DNA of 64,000 nucleotides from Candidatus Sulfopaludibacter sp. SbA3 (GTDB lineage: Bacteria; Acidobacteriota; Terriglobia; Bryobacterales; Bryobacteraceae): the NCBI GenBank assembly GCA_945890485.1, contig CAMDCN010000009.1:217420-281419 (forward strand). Reading direction: 5' to 3'. Position numbers and translations under genes: made by a program. Below, piece by piece: positions 1-8,450 of the stretch (position 1 is its first letter; each line of letters begins with the position of its first letter). A model generated the notes under the pieces. The model was not told the origin of the DNA and ran no database searches. It was given only the letters and a program-made list of their open reading frames with translations.

Positions 1-2058
1 GGTGTCTTCAATGGCACCGGGACCGTCCTCAAAAACACAAGCTGTTCGGTATGGAATTGGGCCCAGGTGGGGGCAACGTTCCCGTCCAGGGTTTCTGCTT
101 TGGCCGCCCATCCCACCATTGCGGATTCGCTCCTCGCCGGAACGGGAACTGGCGAAATCTACCGGAAAGCGGACGCTGGCAGCCCTTGGGTGCAGGTTGC
201 CACTCTCAGCGGAAATGTAAGCGCCATCCGGTTTGAGCCAGGGAATCCGGCCGTCGTCTATGCCGCCGGAAACGATCGGAATGTCCACAAGAGCACGGAC
301 GGTGGCATCACGTGGAACCCTGTTGGGGCCGTCGCCGGAAGCCTGGTCTACCAACTGACCGTCAGCCCCGCGGCGCCCGCGACCATCTATGCAGCGAGCT
401 CGTCGGCCTCGGACGCGTTCTACACCCGGATCAGTGCCAACGGGGCAATCTTGGATTCGACCCATCTCGGCGGGTACGGCACGGATGCTGGACTTGGGAT
501 TGCCCTCGACTCCGGGGGCAATGCCGTCATCGCGGGCAGCACCGCTTCAACAACGTTCCCGGTCACTCCCGGTGCAGTCTATGCGAGCAACGCCGGTAGC
601 GTCGATGGGTTCGTCGTGAAACTGAAGCCCGCGGCGCCGTGTACTTACTCGATAAACCCCGCCACGGGCTCGCCTGGCTCCGCCGGCGGAACAGGCAATA
701 CGGCGGTGACGGCGGGCACAGGGTGTCCTTGGACCGCCGTCAGCAATGCGAATTGGATTACGGTCACCTCCGGCGCCTCCGGCAGTGGTAACGGGTCGGT
801 AGGCTATTCAGTGGCCGCGAACGCTTCGCCAGCACAACGCAGTGGGAGCATCACGATCGCTGACAAGACCCTGACGATTACGCAGGCGGCAGCGCCGTGT
901 ACGTTTCAGATTTCCAGCTCGTCCGTTGACGTGGCCGCTGCCGGCGGCGCCGGTTCAGCCATCTCTGTGACGGCGATCGCCGGGTGCGCCTGGACGGCGG
1001 TCAGCAATGCCGCATGGATCACGGTTACCTCCGGTGCAACTGGAAATGGACCTGGGTCCGTCGGCTATACGGTCGGAGCGAACGCGGTGGCCGCCGTCCG
1101 CTCCGGCACCATCACCCTCGCCGGATTCACGTTTACCGTGAACCAGGCAGCAGCGTCCTCGCCGCAAGTCCCGAGCGCCCGCGACGGCGGTCCGATCGCC
1201 CCCGCGGGAACCACGCAAACCATCGTCGCGCGGTTTTCGCATCCCGCTGGAGTCGCGCAGTTGGGAGTCGTAAACATCTTAATCAACGAAGCCTTGGACG
1301 GTGCGAACGCCTGTTACATCGCCTATTCGCGGCCTGCGGGGGTCTTGTTTCTGGTCCACGACGCCGGCACCGGGAGTGGACTTTCGGCGCCGTTGGTGCT
1401 CGGTTCCGCGGGATCAGCCAGCAATAGCCAATGCTCCATTGCGGGCCTCGGGTCGTCGGTAGTGGAAAGCGGGAACTCGCTCACGCTGACGCTCGTCGTG
1501 TCGTTTACCGGTTCTTTCACCGGAAATCGCGTGATCTATATGGCCGCCCAGTCAGTGATCAACGTGTCGTCCGGTTGGCAGACCATGGGTACCTCCATCA
1601 TTCCCGAAGCCGCCCTCACCTATCCCAGGGCCAACGGGCTCTCCTTGCCGGCCGCGACCGCAGCCAGTCAGACGATCACCGTGACTTATCAGGATGCCGC
1701 CAATGTCAACAATCTGCAGACCGCCTGGTTGCTCATCAACATGGCGTTAGACGCCAGGCAGTCCTGCTACATCGCCTACTACCTGCCAGGGAATCTGCTC
1801 TTTCTCTACCCCGACAACGGGGACGGGGCCCAAGCGACGGCCATTGAGCTAAGCGGCACGAACACGATTGAAAACAGCTATTGCCGGATTAGCGCCCAGG
1901 GTTCGAGCGCGGTGCGAAGCGGAAACCAACTGACCCTAACGCTGAACTACCTGGCGAAGCCCGCGTTTACTGGAGCACGAGGGATCTGGGGCGCGGTACA
2001 GACCTTGGGCGCACAGACGAGCCGATGGAAGCCGGTCGGCGCATGGCTGGTTCCCTGA
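1..2058 (+). CDS. Secreted beta-propeller/BACON surface protein (5' partial)
   Basis: The frame is open from base 1, so the N-terminus lies outside the window; 685 codons are visible. In order: a BNR-type propeller blade (KSTDGGITWN, near codon 95), an SBBP-type repeat (about codons 150-207, ending DGFVVKLKP), two BACON domains (about 213-298 and 300-382, each with W-T-A-V-S-N-A and W-I-T-V-T-S-G), then two tandem copies of a roughly 110-residue domain (about 418-528 and 575-685). That domain has a LIN-ALD-ACYIAY start, an N-S-x-C centre and a G-W near its end; it recurs in the 19310-22951 gene. BACON domains are thought to bind carbohydrate or mucin-like ligands outside the cell. Family knowledge suggests a secreted or surface adhesin-like protein; the exact ligand is unknown. 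Confidence 0.85.
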   Translation, partial: GVFNGTGTVLKNTSCSVWNWAQVGATFPSRVSALAAHPTIADSLLAGTGTGEIYRKADAGSPWVQVATLSGNVSAIRFEPGNPAVVYAAGNDRNVHKSTDGGITWNPVGAVAGSLVYQLTVSPAAPATIYAASSSASDAFYTRISANGAILDSTHLGGYGTDAGLGIALDSGGNAVIAGSTASTTFPVTPGAVYASNAGSVDGFVVKLKPAAPCTYSINPATGSPGSAGGTGNTAVTAGTGCPWTAVSNANWITVTSGASGSGNGSVGYSVAANASPAQRSGSITIADKTLTITQAAAPCTFQISSSSVDVAAAGGAGSAISVTAIAGCAWTAVSNAAWITVTSGATGNGPGSVGYTVGANAVAAVRSGTITLAGFTFTVNQAAASSPQVPSARDGGPIAPAGTTQTIVARFSHPAGVAQLGVVNILINEALDGANACYIAYSRPAGVLFLVHDAGTGSGLSAPLVLGSAGSASNSQCSIAGLGSSVVESGNSLTLTLVVSFTGSFTGNRVIYMAAQSVINVSSGWQTMGTSIIPEAALTYPRANGLSLPAATAASQTITVTYQDAANVNNLQTAWLLINMALDARQSCYIAYYLPGNLLFLYPDNGDGAQATAIELSGTNTIENSYCRISAQGSSAVRSGNQLTLTLNYLAKPAFTGARGIWGAVQTLGAQTSRWKPVGAWLVP

Positions 2059-2084
2059 GACTGCCCAGCTTGCCATTCCTTCTC

Positions 2085-2480
2085 CTACGTTAACTCCACT
2101 CTCGTCCGCCTCGCGTCCACGAAAAAGATCACCGCAATCCCTACCCCATACGCCACCAGATCCAGCCAACCAAACTGAACCCCCAACAGCCGCGCGCAAA
2201 TCCGCACCGCCCAATTCCCGCTCCCCAACATCTCCGCCGGAATCCCCGTCAACTGGAACACTTCCATCCCGGTCATCACCACCAAGGCGCACCCTGCCGC
2301 CGCCGCCCGGGCCCGCCCCACCAGCCGCAGCAACGCATACACCATCGCCGCATACAACGCATCGCCCAAGTACTTATCCACCACCACGAACCCCGTCCGC
2401 CCAACCCGCGACAAGATACCCGCGGCGATGATGCCCAACGTGCAAAGCAACCAACCCCAGCGCAGCGCCAAGGGAGTCAC
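2085..2480 (-). CDS. DUF2809 family integral membrane protein
   Basis: 131 residues with four or five hydrophobic segments. The motifs YLGDALYAAMVYALL (about 38-52), EVFQLT (about 74-79) and FGWLDLVAYGVG (about 104-115) are those of the DUF2809 membrane family, whose role is unknown. The start is a GTG whose last two bases lie in the stop of a 32-codon reading frame upstream (GTGA overlap), suggesting translational coupling to something now mostly lost. It converges on the preceding propeller gene with only 26 bases between the two stops. Confidence 0.8.
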   Translation of the reverse strand: MTPLALRWGWLLCTLGIIAAGILSRVGRTGFVVVDKYLGDALYAAMVYALLRLVGRARAAAAGCALVVMTGMEVFQLTGIPAEMLGSGNWAVRICARLLGVQFGWLDLVAYGVGIAVIFFVDARRTRVELT

Positions 2481-2575
2481 TTCGCCTGCTGCTGCGCCAC
2501 CGGCAGCATCACGCCATCCCCGGCCCCAGGCGAAACGCCAACGCCGCTGATCAGCCCCACATGGTTCACTGTCAT
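2477..2575 (-). CDS. Possible 32-residue coupled ORF upstream of DUF2809 gene
   Basis: An ATG-initiated frame of 32 codons whose TGA overlaps the GTG start of the DUF2809 gene (GTGA). It overlaps no other gene and fills the gap after the M15-like gene. The product (starts MTVNHVGLIS, ends VAQQQAK) matches no family I recognise. It could be a leader peptide that couples translation, or the C-terminal stub of a deleted gene once overlapping DUF2809. The overlap is seen; expression is not. Confidence 0.3.
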   Translation of the reverse strand: MTVNHVGLISGVGVSPGAGDGVMLPVAQQQAK

Positions 2576-2594
2576 ACGAGCGACGATAGCAAGC

Positions 2595-4853
2595 CTATGA
2601 CACCTCTGTACCGAGATGCTTCGTCGTGTATCCCAATCCATAAAGCCCAAAAATCGGCAAGCCCCCATCTTGTCCCAACAGCCCTTCCGGCGTCCAGCCA
2701 ATCAGGTCCAGAATCTGTCCCCAGTTCTGCCCCGTAAAGCCCGGCTCATACTGAAAGTGCCACCATTCCATATGGGCGGGGTGCCCAAGCGTCACAAACT
2801 CAATCTCGGCGCCCTGGGAAATCTGCGCCGGCCCGGTGAGAGGAGCGATGGTGCAGGCGAACTTCGGCGGGAACTCCACCTCGGGACCCAGCGTCAAAGT
2901 GCCCGCCGACGTCTCCGGTTTCGGTTCCGCATCGGCCTTCGGAAAGCCGCTGGCCCCTTTTCCGCCAGCCCAGAAACCAGCTACCGATAGGCTCACCTGA
3001 GCACCCAAAAACTGGTCGCCGCGCAGCGACCGGACCACCTGTTCGCCCTCCTTCGTCGAAGGGTCGAAGGCAAACTGCGGCGTCGGCTGGAACGCCTTTC
3101 CCGCCGTCTGCCAGTAGCTGAGAAACGTGTATAAGGCCGCGCAATCGGCCAGCATGTAGCGCTTCCCATTCACCTCCATCGCGTACGAAGCCGCCTTCTT
3201 GGCCGGAACAGGAAACTGCCGGCCAAGGTGCGCGAGAAACTCCTGAAATTGCGCACCCGTATTCAGCGCGAACTTCTGAATGGCGGATCCCTGCCAGCCT
3301 CTGCTGTGAGCGCCAATATCCTTCACTTGGAAGTGATCGCAAACCGACGTGAAGTTGAGAAATTTGATCCCTGCCTTTGCCAATGGCGCGCCCGGAGCGC
3401 CTCCCTCCGGCGACGACGCGTCGTACTCCCAGGGAACGATCGTGTCCTCGTAAGTGGCATACCCCGGCAGCGCCGCCGGGATGTCCGCCACCTTGGCTTC
3501 CGCGTAGACGGTCCAGATCGCACGGCCCGCCCCCGGGTTCCGGACATAGTGGTACGGCGCCGCCCGGCTCGGATCCACAAAGTCCACCATGGTCATATCG
3601 AAAGCAAAGCCGCTCTTGTGAATCGAGGTCACGATTTGGCCCGGCCCCGGATCCACGACGCTCATGCGCACATCGCGAAGCGCGTTGTTGAAGGTCAACG
3701 GGTAACCCACCCCAAGCCGCTTCAACTCCTCATCCAGGCGATTGATCGTGTCGAAGACATCCTCCTGCATCCAGGAATCGTACGTGCCGCGGCTCACCAG
3801 AATCTTGCCCGGATTCCGCAGCCCCATCCGCAGCCACTCATGAATCGCTTCCGCCGTCGTCGACTCCACCAACGTATCCACCTCGGCCGGAATCGCAGCG
3901 GGAGCGGCCGCGCCCCCGCTGGTTCCCAGATCAGAGAGATAGTGCGTCGATTCGTCCATCTCCAACTGCCGGTCCTCCGCCGCCGGCAACGGATCGTATG
4001 TGGCCGAGTCGATCGTCGGAGTACGGGCGATCCGCCGGTCCAACTCTATGGTGAGTCCGGCGCGCGCGTCCCGCTGAAACCGCAGCACCGCGTTCCATGT
4101 CACGTGTTCAAACACGCCCTCGTTCGGATACAGCAACGGCGATAGCTTCAACTTGGCTTTCTTCCGCGCGGCGTCCGAAAGGAATGGCTCCGGTGAGTAC
4201 GGATGCCACTGATTGCCGACAATATAGCGCAGGGCTCCCAAGTGAAACTGCAGGCGGCGTACTTGGTCATATAAAACCTTACATTGAATGTCACTATCTT
4301 TTTGGTTCGAGCCGGTGCCCGGCATGTTCCGGAATAGCGCCCAGCCGCCGTACCGCGGGCTACCGAGTTGCACGAACTTCTTGGGATCCGTGGCGAGCGA
4401 AATCACCCCTTCCAGGATCGGCCGCTTGGCTTTGTCCTTCCCGGTCTCGGTTAGGACGGCCTGGAGAAACTGCGGCTGCCCCAACCGTTCGATAGTTGGG
4501 TAGGGATCCGCATTCATATCCAGGCAGAGCTGCTCGGCCAGGGAAGAGTCGGGGTGGCGTACAAAGAAGAAGTAGTACTCCAGGCCGGGAAACAGGGGAA
4601 GCGTCGCTTCGGGCGCCGGGTCGAGCGTGTTTCGCAACGGGCAGATGTAGCCCTTCTCGTCCGTCTGCGCCACGGAGAAGGACACGTCCGGCCCGAACTC
4701 GATCGACGTCTCGGATGGATCACACACGGAGGAAGGCGGCGCCCAAACCACGTAGAGCCGGCGCAGCCAAGGGTCCGGGACAGCGTCCGCGCAGCGGACC
4801 CGGACCCGGACGATCGGTTTGATTTCGATGGGGAGAGCGGGGGGAACGGCCAT
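2595..4853 (-). CDS. Divergent M15-like (VanY/D-Ala-D-Ala carboxypeptidase fold) protein with peptidoglycan-binding-like region
   Basis: 752 residues from the ATG at 4853, chosen over an ATG 36 codons upstream because GAGGAG sits 8 bases before it and the longer form would overlap the upstream gene. Two C-terminal motifs match the zinc site of M15 peptidases: S-I-H-K-S-G-F-A-F-D (H412, D419; family pattern SxHxxGxAxD) and H-M-E-W-W-H-F (E696, H699). About residues 196-266 look like a peptidoglycan-binding helical module (RRLQFHLGALRY ... VLRFQRDARAG). No clear signal peptide. The gene follows the OmpA-type gene by 10 bases, so the two probably act together on cell wall. The spacing between the metal motifs (about 270 residues) is far longer than usual, so activity is uncertain. 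Confidence 0.6.
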   Translation of the reverse strand: MAVPPALPIEIKPIVRVRVRCADAVPDPWLRRLYVVWAPPSSVCDPSETSIEFGPDVSFSVAQTDEKGYICPLRNTLDPAPEATLPLFPGLEYYFFFVRHPDSSLAEQLCLDMNADPYPTIERLGQPQFLQAVLTETGKDKAKRPILEGVISLATDPKKFVQLGSPRYGGWALFRNMPGTGSNQKDSDIQCKVLYDQVRRLQFHLGALRYIVGNQWHPYSPEPFLSDAARKKAKLKLSPLLYPNEGVFEHVTWNAVLRFQRDARAGLTIELDRRIARTPTIDSATYDPLPAAEDRQLEMDESTHYLSDLGTSGGAAAPAAIPAEVDTLVESTTAEAIHEWLRMGLRNPGKILVSRGTYDSWMQEDVFDTINRLDEELKRLGVGYPLTFNNALRDVRMSVVDPGPGQIVTSIHKSGFAFDMTMVDFVDPSRAAPYHYVRNPGAGRAIWTVYAEAKVADIPAALPGYATYEDTIVPWEYDASSPEGGAPGAPLAKAGIKFLNFTSVCDHFQVKDIGAHSRGWQGSAIQKFALNTGAQFQEFLAHLGRQFPVPAKKAASYAMEVNGKRYMLADCAALYTFLSYWQTAGKAFQPTPQFAFDPSTKEGEQVVRSLRGDQFLGAQVSLSVAGFWAGGKGASGFPKADAEPKPETSAGTLTLGPEVEFPPKFACTIAPLTGPAQISQGAEIEFVTLGHPAHMEWWHFQYEPGFTGQNWGQILDLIGWTPEGLLGQDGGLPIFGLYGLGYTTKHLGTEVS

Positions 4854-4863
4854 GCGTGGCTCC

Positions 4864-6207
4864 TCAGCAGCAGCCCAGGTCGGCGGCGGCCGTGTGTTCA
4901 ATCTGATCGGCGGGATAGTAGGCGGGCGTGCCCATCTTGTCGCCGTTGGTCTCCGCTTCAAAGTTATGGCCGCGGAACGAAGCGCCCTGCAGCGAGACCT
5001 GTAACCCGATAATCACCTTTCTCCAATGACTCTTCACTTTGACCTCGACGTTGTAAAGTCCGGGCGGCACCTGATGGAAGTAGTAGTAGTTCAGCGGGTT
5101 CTCGCCGTCGGAAACCACATCCGGGCTGCCCACGGTCAACTCTGCGGAGTACGCTCCGGACTGTTCGGTCAGCCGAACGCAATCCGGAACATCCGGATCG
5201 CCATCCAGATCGGTTTCGAGCGGGATCACCAACTCAATGAACTTTGGTTCGACCCCTTCGCAGGGAGACTGCGAGGCGAGGCGGTCATAGAAGCGGCAGG
5301 CGAACGTATCCTGCGTTTCTCCATAGTCCCGCCGCACGGCTTGGGGCGCGCGCCGCGCTGCGCCGTCGGACCAGAAGCGCTTCAGGCATCCCGCCGTGCC
5401 CTCCGTTGCCGCCGGGCAGGGCCAGCGGGTGGCGCCGACGGTGGTGCCAGGGCGGAACAGAAAAATCACCACCCGCCGATTGACGGCGTTCTGCGCGTTG
5501 CGCTCCGTGGAGTTGGAAAGGAACTCCTGCTCTTCGGCCTGCGAGAACACGAGAGACGGGTTGAACTCGCCGCAGCCCTGGTAGTCGCCTTTGCCGTTGG
5601 AGCTCAAGCCACCACCGAGAAACTCCCCCTTGCTCCAGACGCGCGGGCAAAGATAGTCCATGTAGGCGGGAAAGAGCTTGGAGCGGGTCATGGGTCCGGC
5701 CACGCCGTCGGCCGTCAGGTCGGCTTGGGCTTGGAACTCCGCCACAGTGCTGAATCCCAGTGCGGCGAGCATGTCGTCGATGCAGCTCTGGCCCCATCCT
5801 TGCGAACCGCCGGACAGGTAGAGCGACTCCCAGGCGGCGACGTCACGGACGAGGATGGCGTAGACGGATCGGGCGCGATTGCCGGACAGGGATTTGTTGA
5901 AGGTGTCGTCGCCGACGGGGTCGGCGTGACCGAAGACGGAGAGGCGGGCTCCGGGAAACTGGGTAGCCAGTTGGGCGAGGGCGGTGAAGTCGGGTTTGGT
6001 ATCGGCGGAGACGAAGGAGGACCCGAAGCGGAACCCGGTATCGCCGAGCTTCCAGCAGCCGATGGCGACCAGCTCCTCGCGGATCGTGTTTCTGGTCTTC
6101 CCATTCGACTCGCTGGTGGCGGCGTAGACGGGCAAGGTCGAGGACGGCGGATGCACGCCTGTGCAGCCACAGGTTCCGGCGGTCGAGACTGGTTTGGGAG
6201 GGGGCAC
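4864..6207 (-). CDS. OmpA-like/peptidoglycan-binding protein
   Basis: 447 residues from a GTG. Residues about 55-122 form an OmpA C-terminal domain (F-G-H-A-D-P-V-G ... N-K-S-L-S-G-N-R-A), which in other proteins binds diaminopimelate in peptidoglycan. Residues about 140-177 look like a PG_binding_1 module (A-D-G-V-A-G-P-M-T-R). A Cys-rich stretch follows (F-L-F-R-P-G-T, W-P-C-P, F-A-C-R-F-Y-D-R-L), then a C-terminal region rich in aromatic and beta-strand residues. No classical signal peptide or lipobox is visible. From memory, similar proteins occur beside phage-tail-like or type VI secretion genes, but none are visible here. It is first in a two-gene unit with the M15-like gene. Confidence 0.7.
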   Translation of the reverse strand: MPPPKPVSTAGTCGCTGVHPPSSTLPVYAATSESNGKTRNTIREELVAIGCWKLGDTGFRFGSSFVSADTKPDFTALAQLATQFPGARLSVFGHADPVGDDTFNKSLSGNRARSVYAILVRDVAAWESLYLSGGSQGWGQSCIDDMLAALGFSTVAEFQAQADLTADGVAGPMTRSKLFPAYMDYLCPRVWSKGEFLGGGLSSNGKGDYQGCGEFNPSLVFSQAEEQEFLSNSTERNAQNAVNRRVVIFLFRPGTTVGATRWPCPAATEGTAGCLKRFWSDGAARRAPQAVRRDYGETQDTFACRFYDRLASQSPCEGVEPKFIELVIPLETDLDGDPDVPDCVRLTEQSGAYSAELTVGSPDVVSDGENPLNYYYFHQVPPGLYNVEVKVKSHWRKVIIGLQVSLQGASFRGHNFEAETNGDKMGTPAYYPADQIEHTAAADLGCC

Positions 6208-6341
6208 GGCAGAGGACTCTCCCGTAACCTCGCAATCCGCACGCCTGGAGTGTCAGACAAGTGCCTCCCCATTCGCCGTGCCGCGCCCCAGGGGATCCTT
6301 TGCCGCCATCGCCGGGCTGCCCCGAGTATGCCCATCGACAA

Positions 6342-6733
6342 ATGCCGCCCACGGCGCTGGACGCAGCGATGGCCCGCATATCCGGCGAAGTGCTTTCCCG
6401 TTTTGCGCGCCAGAAAGGCCCACTCATGCTGCGCGTCCGGGACGGCGGGAAGGAACGGCCGCTGGAGCTACCGGACGGTGCCGTCGCCATGCTCATGGAG
6501 ATATTGGAAGCAATAGCGGCAGGGCGTGGTGTGACACTGATCCCTGAAAATGCCGAACTGACGACAGTCCAAATCAAGCTTCCGGATTAAAGCGCCCTCC
6601 TGCACTGGAAGTTTGGTAAGCACCGCCGCATCCGAATGGAAGACGTGATGGCGTACAAAACCACGATCGACCGTGAGCGGGAAGCGGTCCTCGGCCAACT
6701 CGCCAGGGAGGCATGGGAGGGAGGGATGGGAGA
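6342..6733 (+). pseudogene. Excisionase-type antitoxin remnant (HTH core lost)
   Basis: From ATG 6342 the product reads MPPTALDAAM ... VTLIPENAELTT, the N-terminal half of the MerR/excisionase-like antitoxins paired with PIN toxins. After ELTT the expected helix-turn-helix core (QAADLLNVSRPYL in the family) is missing and a stop occurs at 6588. The C-terminal half resumes in another frame at about 6606 (GKHRRIRMEDVMAYK ... LAREAWEGGMGD). So an internal deletion of the DNA-binding core plus a frameshift has inactivated the gene. The PIN remnant follows directly. Confidence 0.65.
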
Positions 6734-6834
6734 TGACCAGCCAGGAACCGTTACGCGGCGCTTCTCGATGCGAACGTGCTTTATCCCGCACCCTTGCGCG
6801 ATGTCCTCCTGCAACTGGCCGTGATGGACATTTT
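6733..6834 (+). pseudogene. PIN-domain toxin remnant, N-terminal fragment
   Basis: Frame +2 near 6749 reads RYAALLDANVLYPAPLRDVL, a close match to the start of PIN toxins of the type found next to excisionase-like antitoxins; the Asp in LLDANVLYP is a catalytic acid. The likely start ATG (6733) is in another frame: dropping one C near 6748 joins MTSQE to RYAALL. After about 30 residues (ending AVMDIFRA) the match stops and IS701-like sequence begins. It is therefore frameshifted and truncated. Confidence 0.6.
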
Positions 6835-7645
6835 CAGGGCTTCGTCGGCGCCGCCCGGCAATACTGCGGCCAAGTCGGTAAACAGGGCAACTGCCAAGTC
6901 GCCGTTAGCCTCTCCATCAGTACGATATCTGCCAGCCTGCCCATCGCCGCCGAACAGATCCAGCGAGCCGTCGTCGATGGCGTTCCTCGTGCGCCCGTCG
7001 TCGCCGACGCTGCTTACGGCGACGACACGAAGTTCCGCCAAGCCTTGCTGGACATGGGACTGGAATACGTGGTGGGCATTCATCCGACGCTGTCCGTGTG
7101 GCCTCCGGGCAAGGAACCACTTCCACCTAAGCCGCGCCAGTCCATTGGCCGGCCGCCCAAACTACGCCAGCGTGCGCCTAACCACCAGCCGGTGCTGGCC
7201 AAAGATCTTGCTGCCGGACTTGGTCCAAGGACTGGCAGACCATCACTTGGCGCAACGGCACTCAGCAAAAGCGACGTTCCCGCTCTGCTGCGGTGCGAGT
7301 CCGGCCGACGAATCGGGGTTACTGGCGAAGCGAACCATTGCCGGAGCAATGGCTGTTGGTCGGATGGCCTCAGGTGGAAACGCAACCACCAAGTATTGGT
7401 TGGGAAGCCTTGCGCCGGATACCGACTTGACGGCGTTGGTCACGACGGCCAAGCAACGATGGATCATTGAGCGGGACTACGAGGAACCGAAGAAGAAGCT
7501 GGGCTTGGGGTACTATGAGGGGCGAAGTTGGCGCGGGTTCCATCATCACGCCACACCCTGTATTGCCGCTTACGGCTTTCTGATCGCGGAGCGGAGCCGT
7601 TGTTCCGCTCCGCCCGCGCTGGACAGTTCCAACTTGTCCTACCCG
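6835..7645 (+). pseudogene. IS701-family transposase remnant
   Basis: Pieces in frames +1 and +2 match IS701-family DDE transposases. Frame 1: VGAARQYCGQVGKQGNCQVA, then VVADAAYGDDTKFRQALLDM, then GLEYVVGIHPTLSVWPPGKE. Frame 2, from about 7397: YWLGSLAPDTDLTALV, RWIIERDYEEPKKKLGLGYY and WRGFHHHATPCIAAYGFL. The first roughly 130 residues are absent, the part between SLPIA and EQI is shortened, and at least two frameshifts occur near 7200-7400. No inverted repeats could be recognised. The 5' edge lies exactly where the PIN toxin match ends. Confidence 0.7.
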
Positions 7646-7763
7646 AAGTTGCCACCCGGCTGGAAGCCAGGCGGGGCGAGCGCAACGTCATAACCCGCAC
7701 TCGATTGCGACCTTTCGAATCCAAGTCGCCAGAGTGCTGACAGGCCGGCTTCCGTGTTGCCCT

Positions 7764-8287
7764 CTATGCTGCACGCTTCGTTTGCAAAGCAGGAGTACCA
7801 GGCATGCCTGCGCTCCCGGTCAGCCGCCGAATCTGGTCCAGTGAAATCTGCGCGAGGTCGAGCTCTCCGCCCAGCGCCAGAGCCAACTTGCCTCCGGCGA
7901 TATAGGGCCGGGTAGCGACTAAGTCGTAGGCGGGCGAAAGCGCCGGTGTGCGCGTGTCGGGATGAAGCAGCGACCAGTTCTTTAGGTGTAGCTCGGCGTG
8001 GCCAATCAGTACGGAGAAGGTCAGCCGCCGAATGAACTCGTACGCCCCTCTCCCCGGTTTCGGCCCACAGCACCCGCGCGATATTGGCGTAGCCGACGGT
8101 CCCCTATTGGTCCTCGAGGAACTGACCGAAGACCTGCGCAACATCCACCATGTGCACGCGGTACCAGTTAGCCTTGCGGTCGAACCGCGCTATCGCAAGA
8201 GCACTGCCCGAATGCCGAGCCCGCCAAAGGCAAGCCCGCAATGGCAGAGACACGCACCAGTTGCGTCCGCGGCACGTCGATACCGCT
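7764..8287 (-). pseudogene. hipA: HipA-like kinase toxin remnant
   Basis: Read on the minus strand in pieces: SGIDVPRTQLVRVSAIAGLP (near 8285), ALAIARFDRKANWYRVHMVD (near 8210), VAQVFGQFLEDQ followed by an in-frame TAG, then NIARVLWAETG, and finally FIRRLTFSVLIGHAELHLKN (near 8040), LSPAYDLVATRPY and LDQIRRL. These blocks, in this order, are the C-terminal half of HipA-family Ser/Thr kinases. The kinase Asp-containing motif (usually N-x-D-x-H-x-K-N) appears as GHAELHLKN, so the key acid is Glu. The N-terminal half is missing, with two frame changes and one stop. No hipB is visible. Confidence 0.6.
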
Positions 8288-8450
8288 TACCACCCTACGA
8301 TGCCTTCCGCAGGAATCGCGAGCTGGGCACGCCGTTGCCGGCGCGATTCGGCATTCCCTTCATGACCGGCGGCGCCATCATTCTGCTGGCAGCGATCCGC
8401 CGGTCGGCTCAAATTGACGGAGCAAAGTTGCGGGCCTCAGCCCGGTTCGT

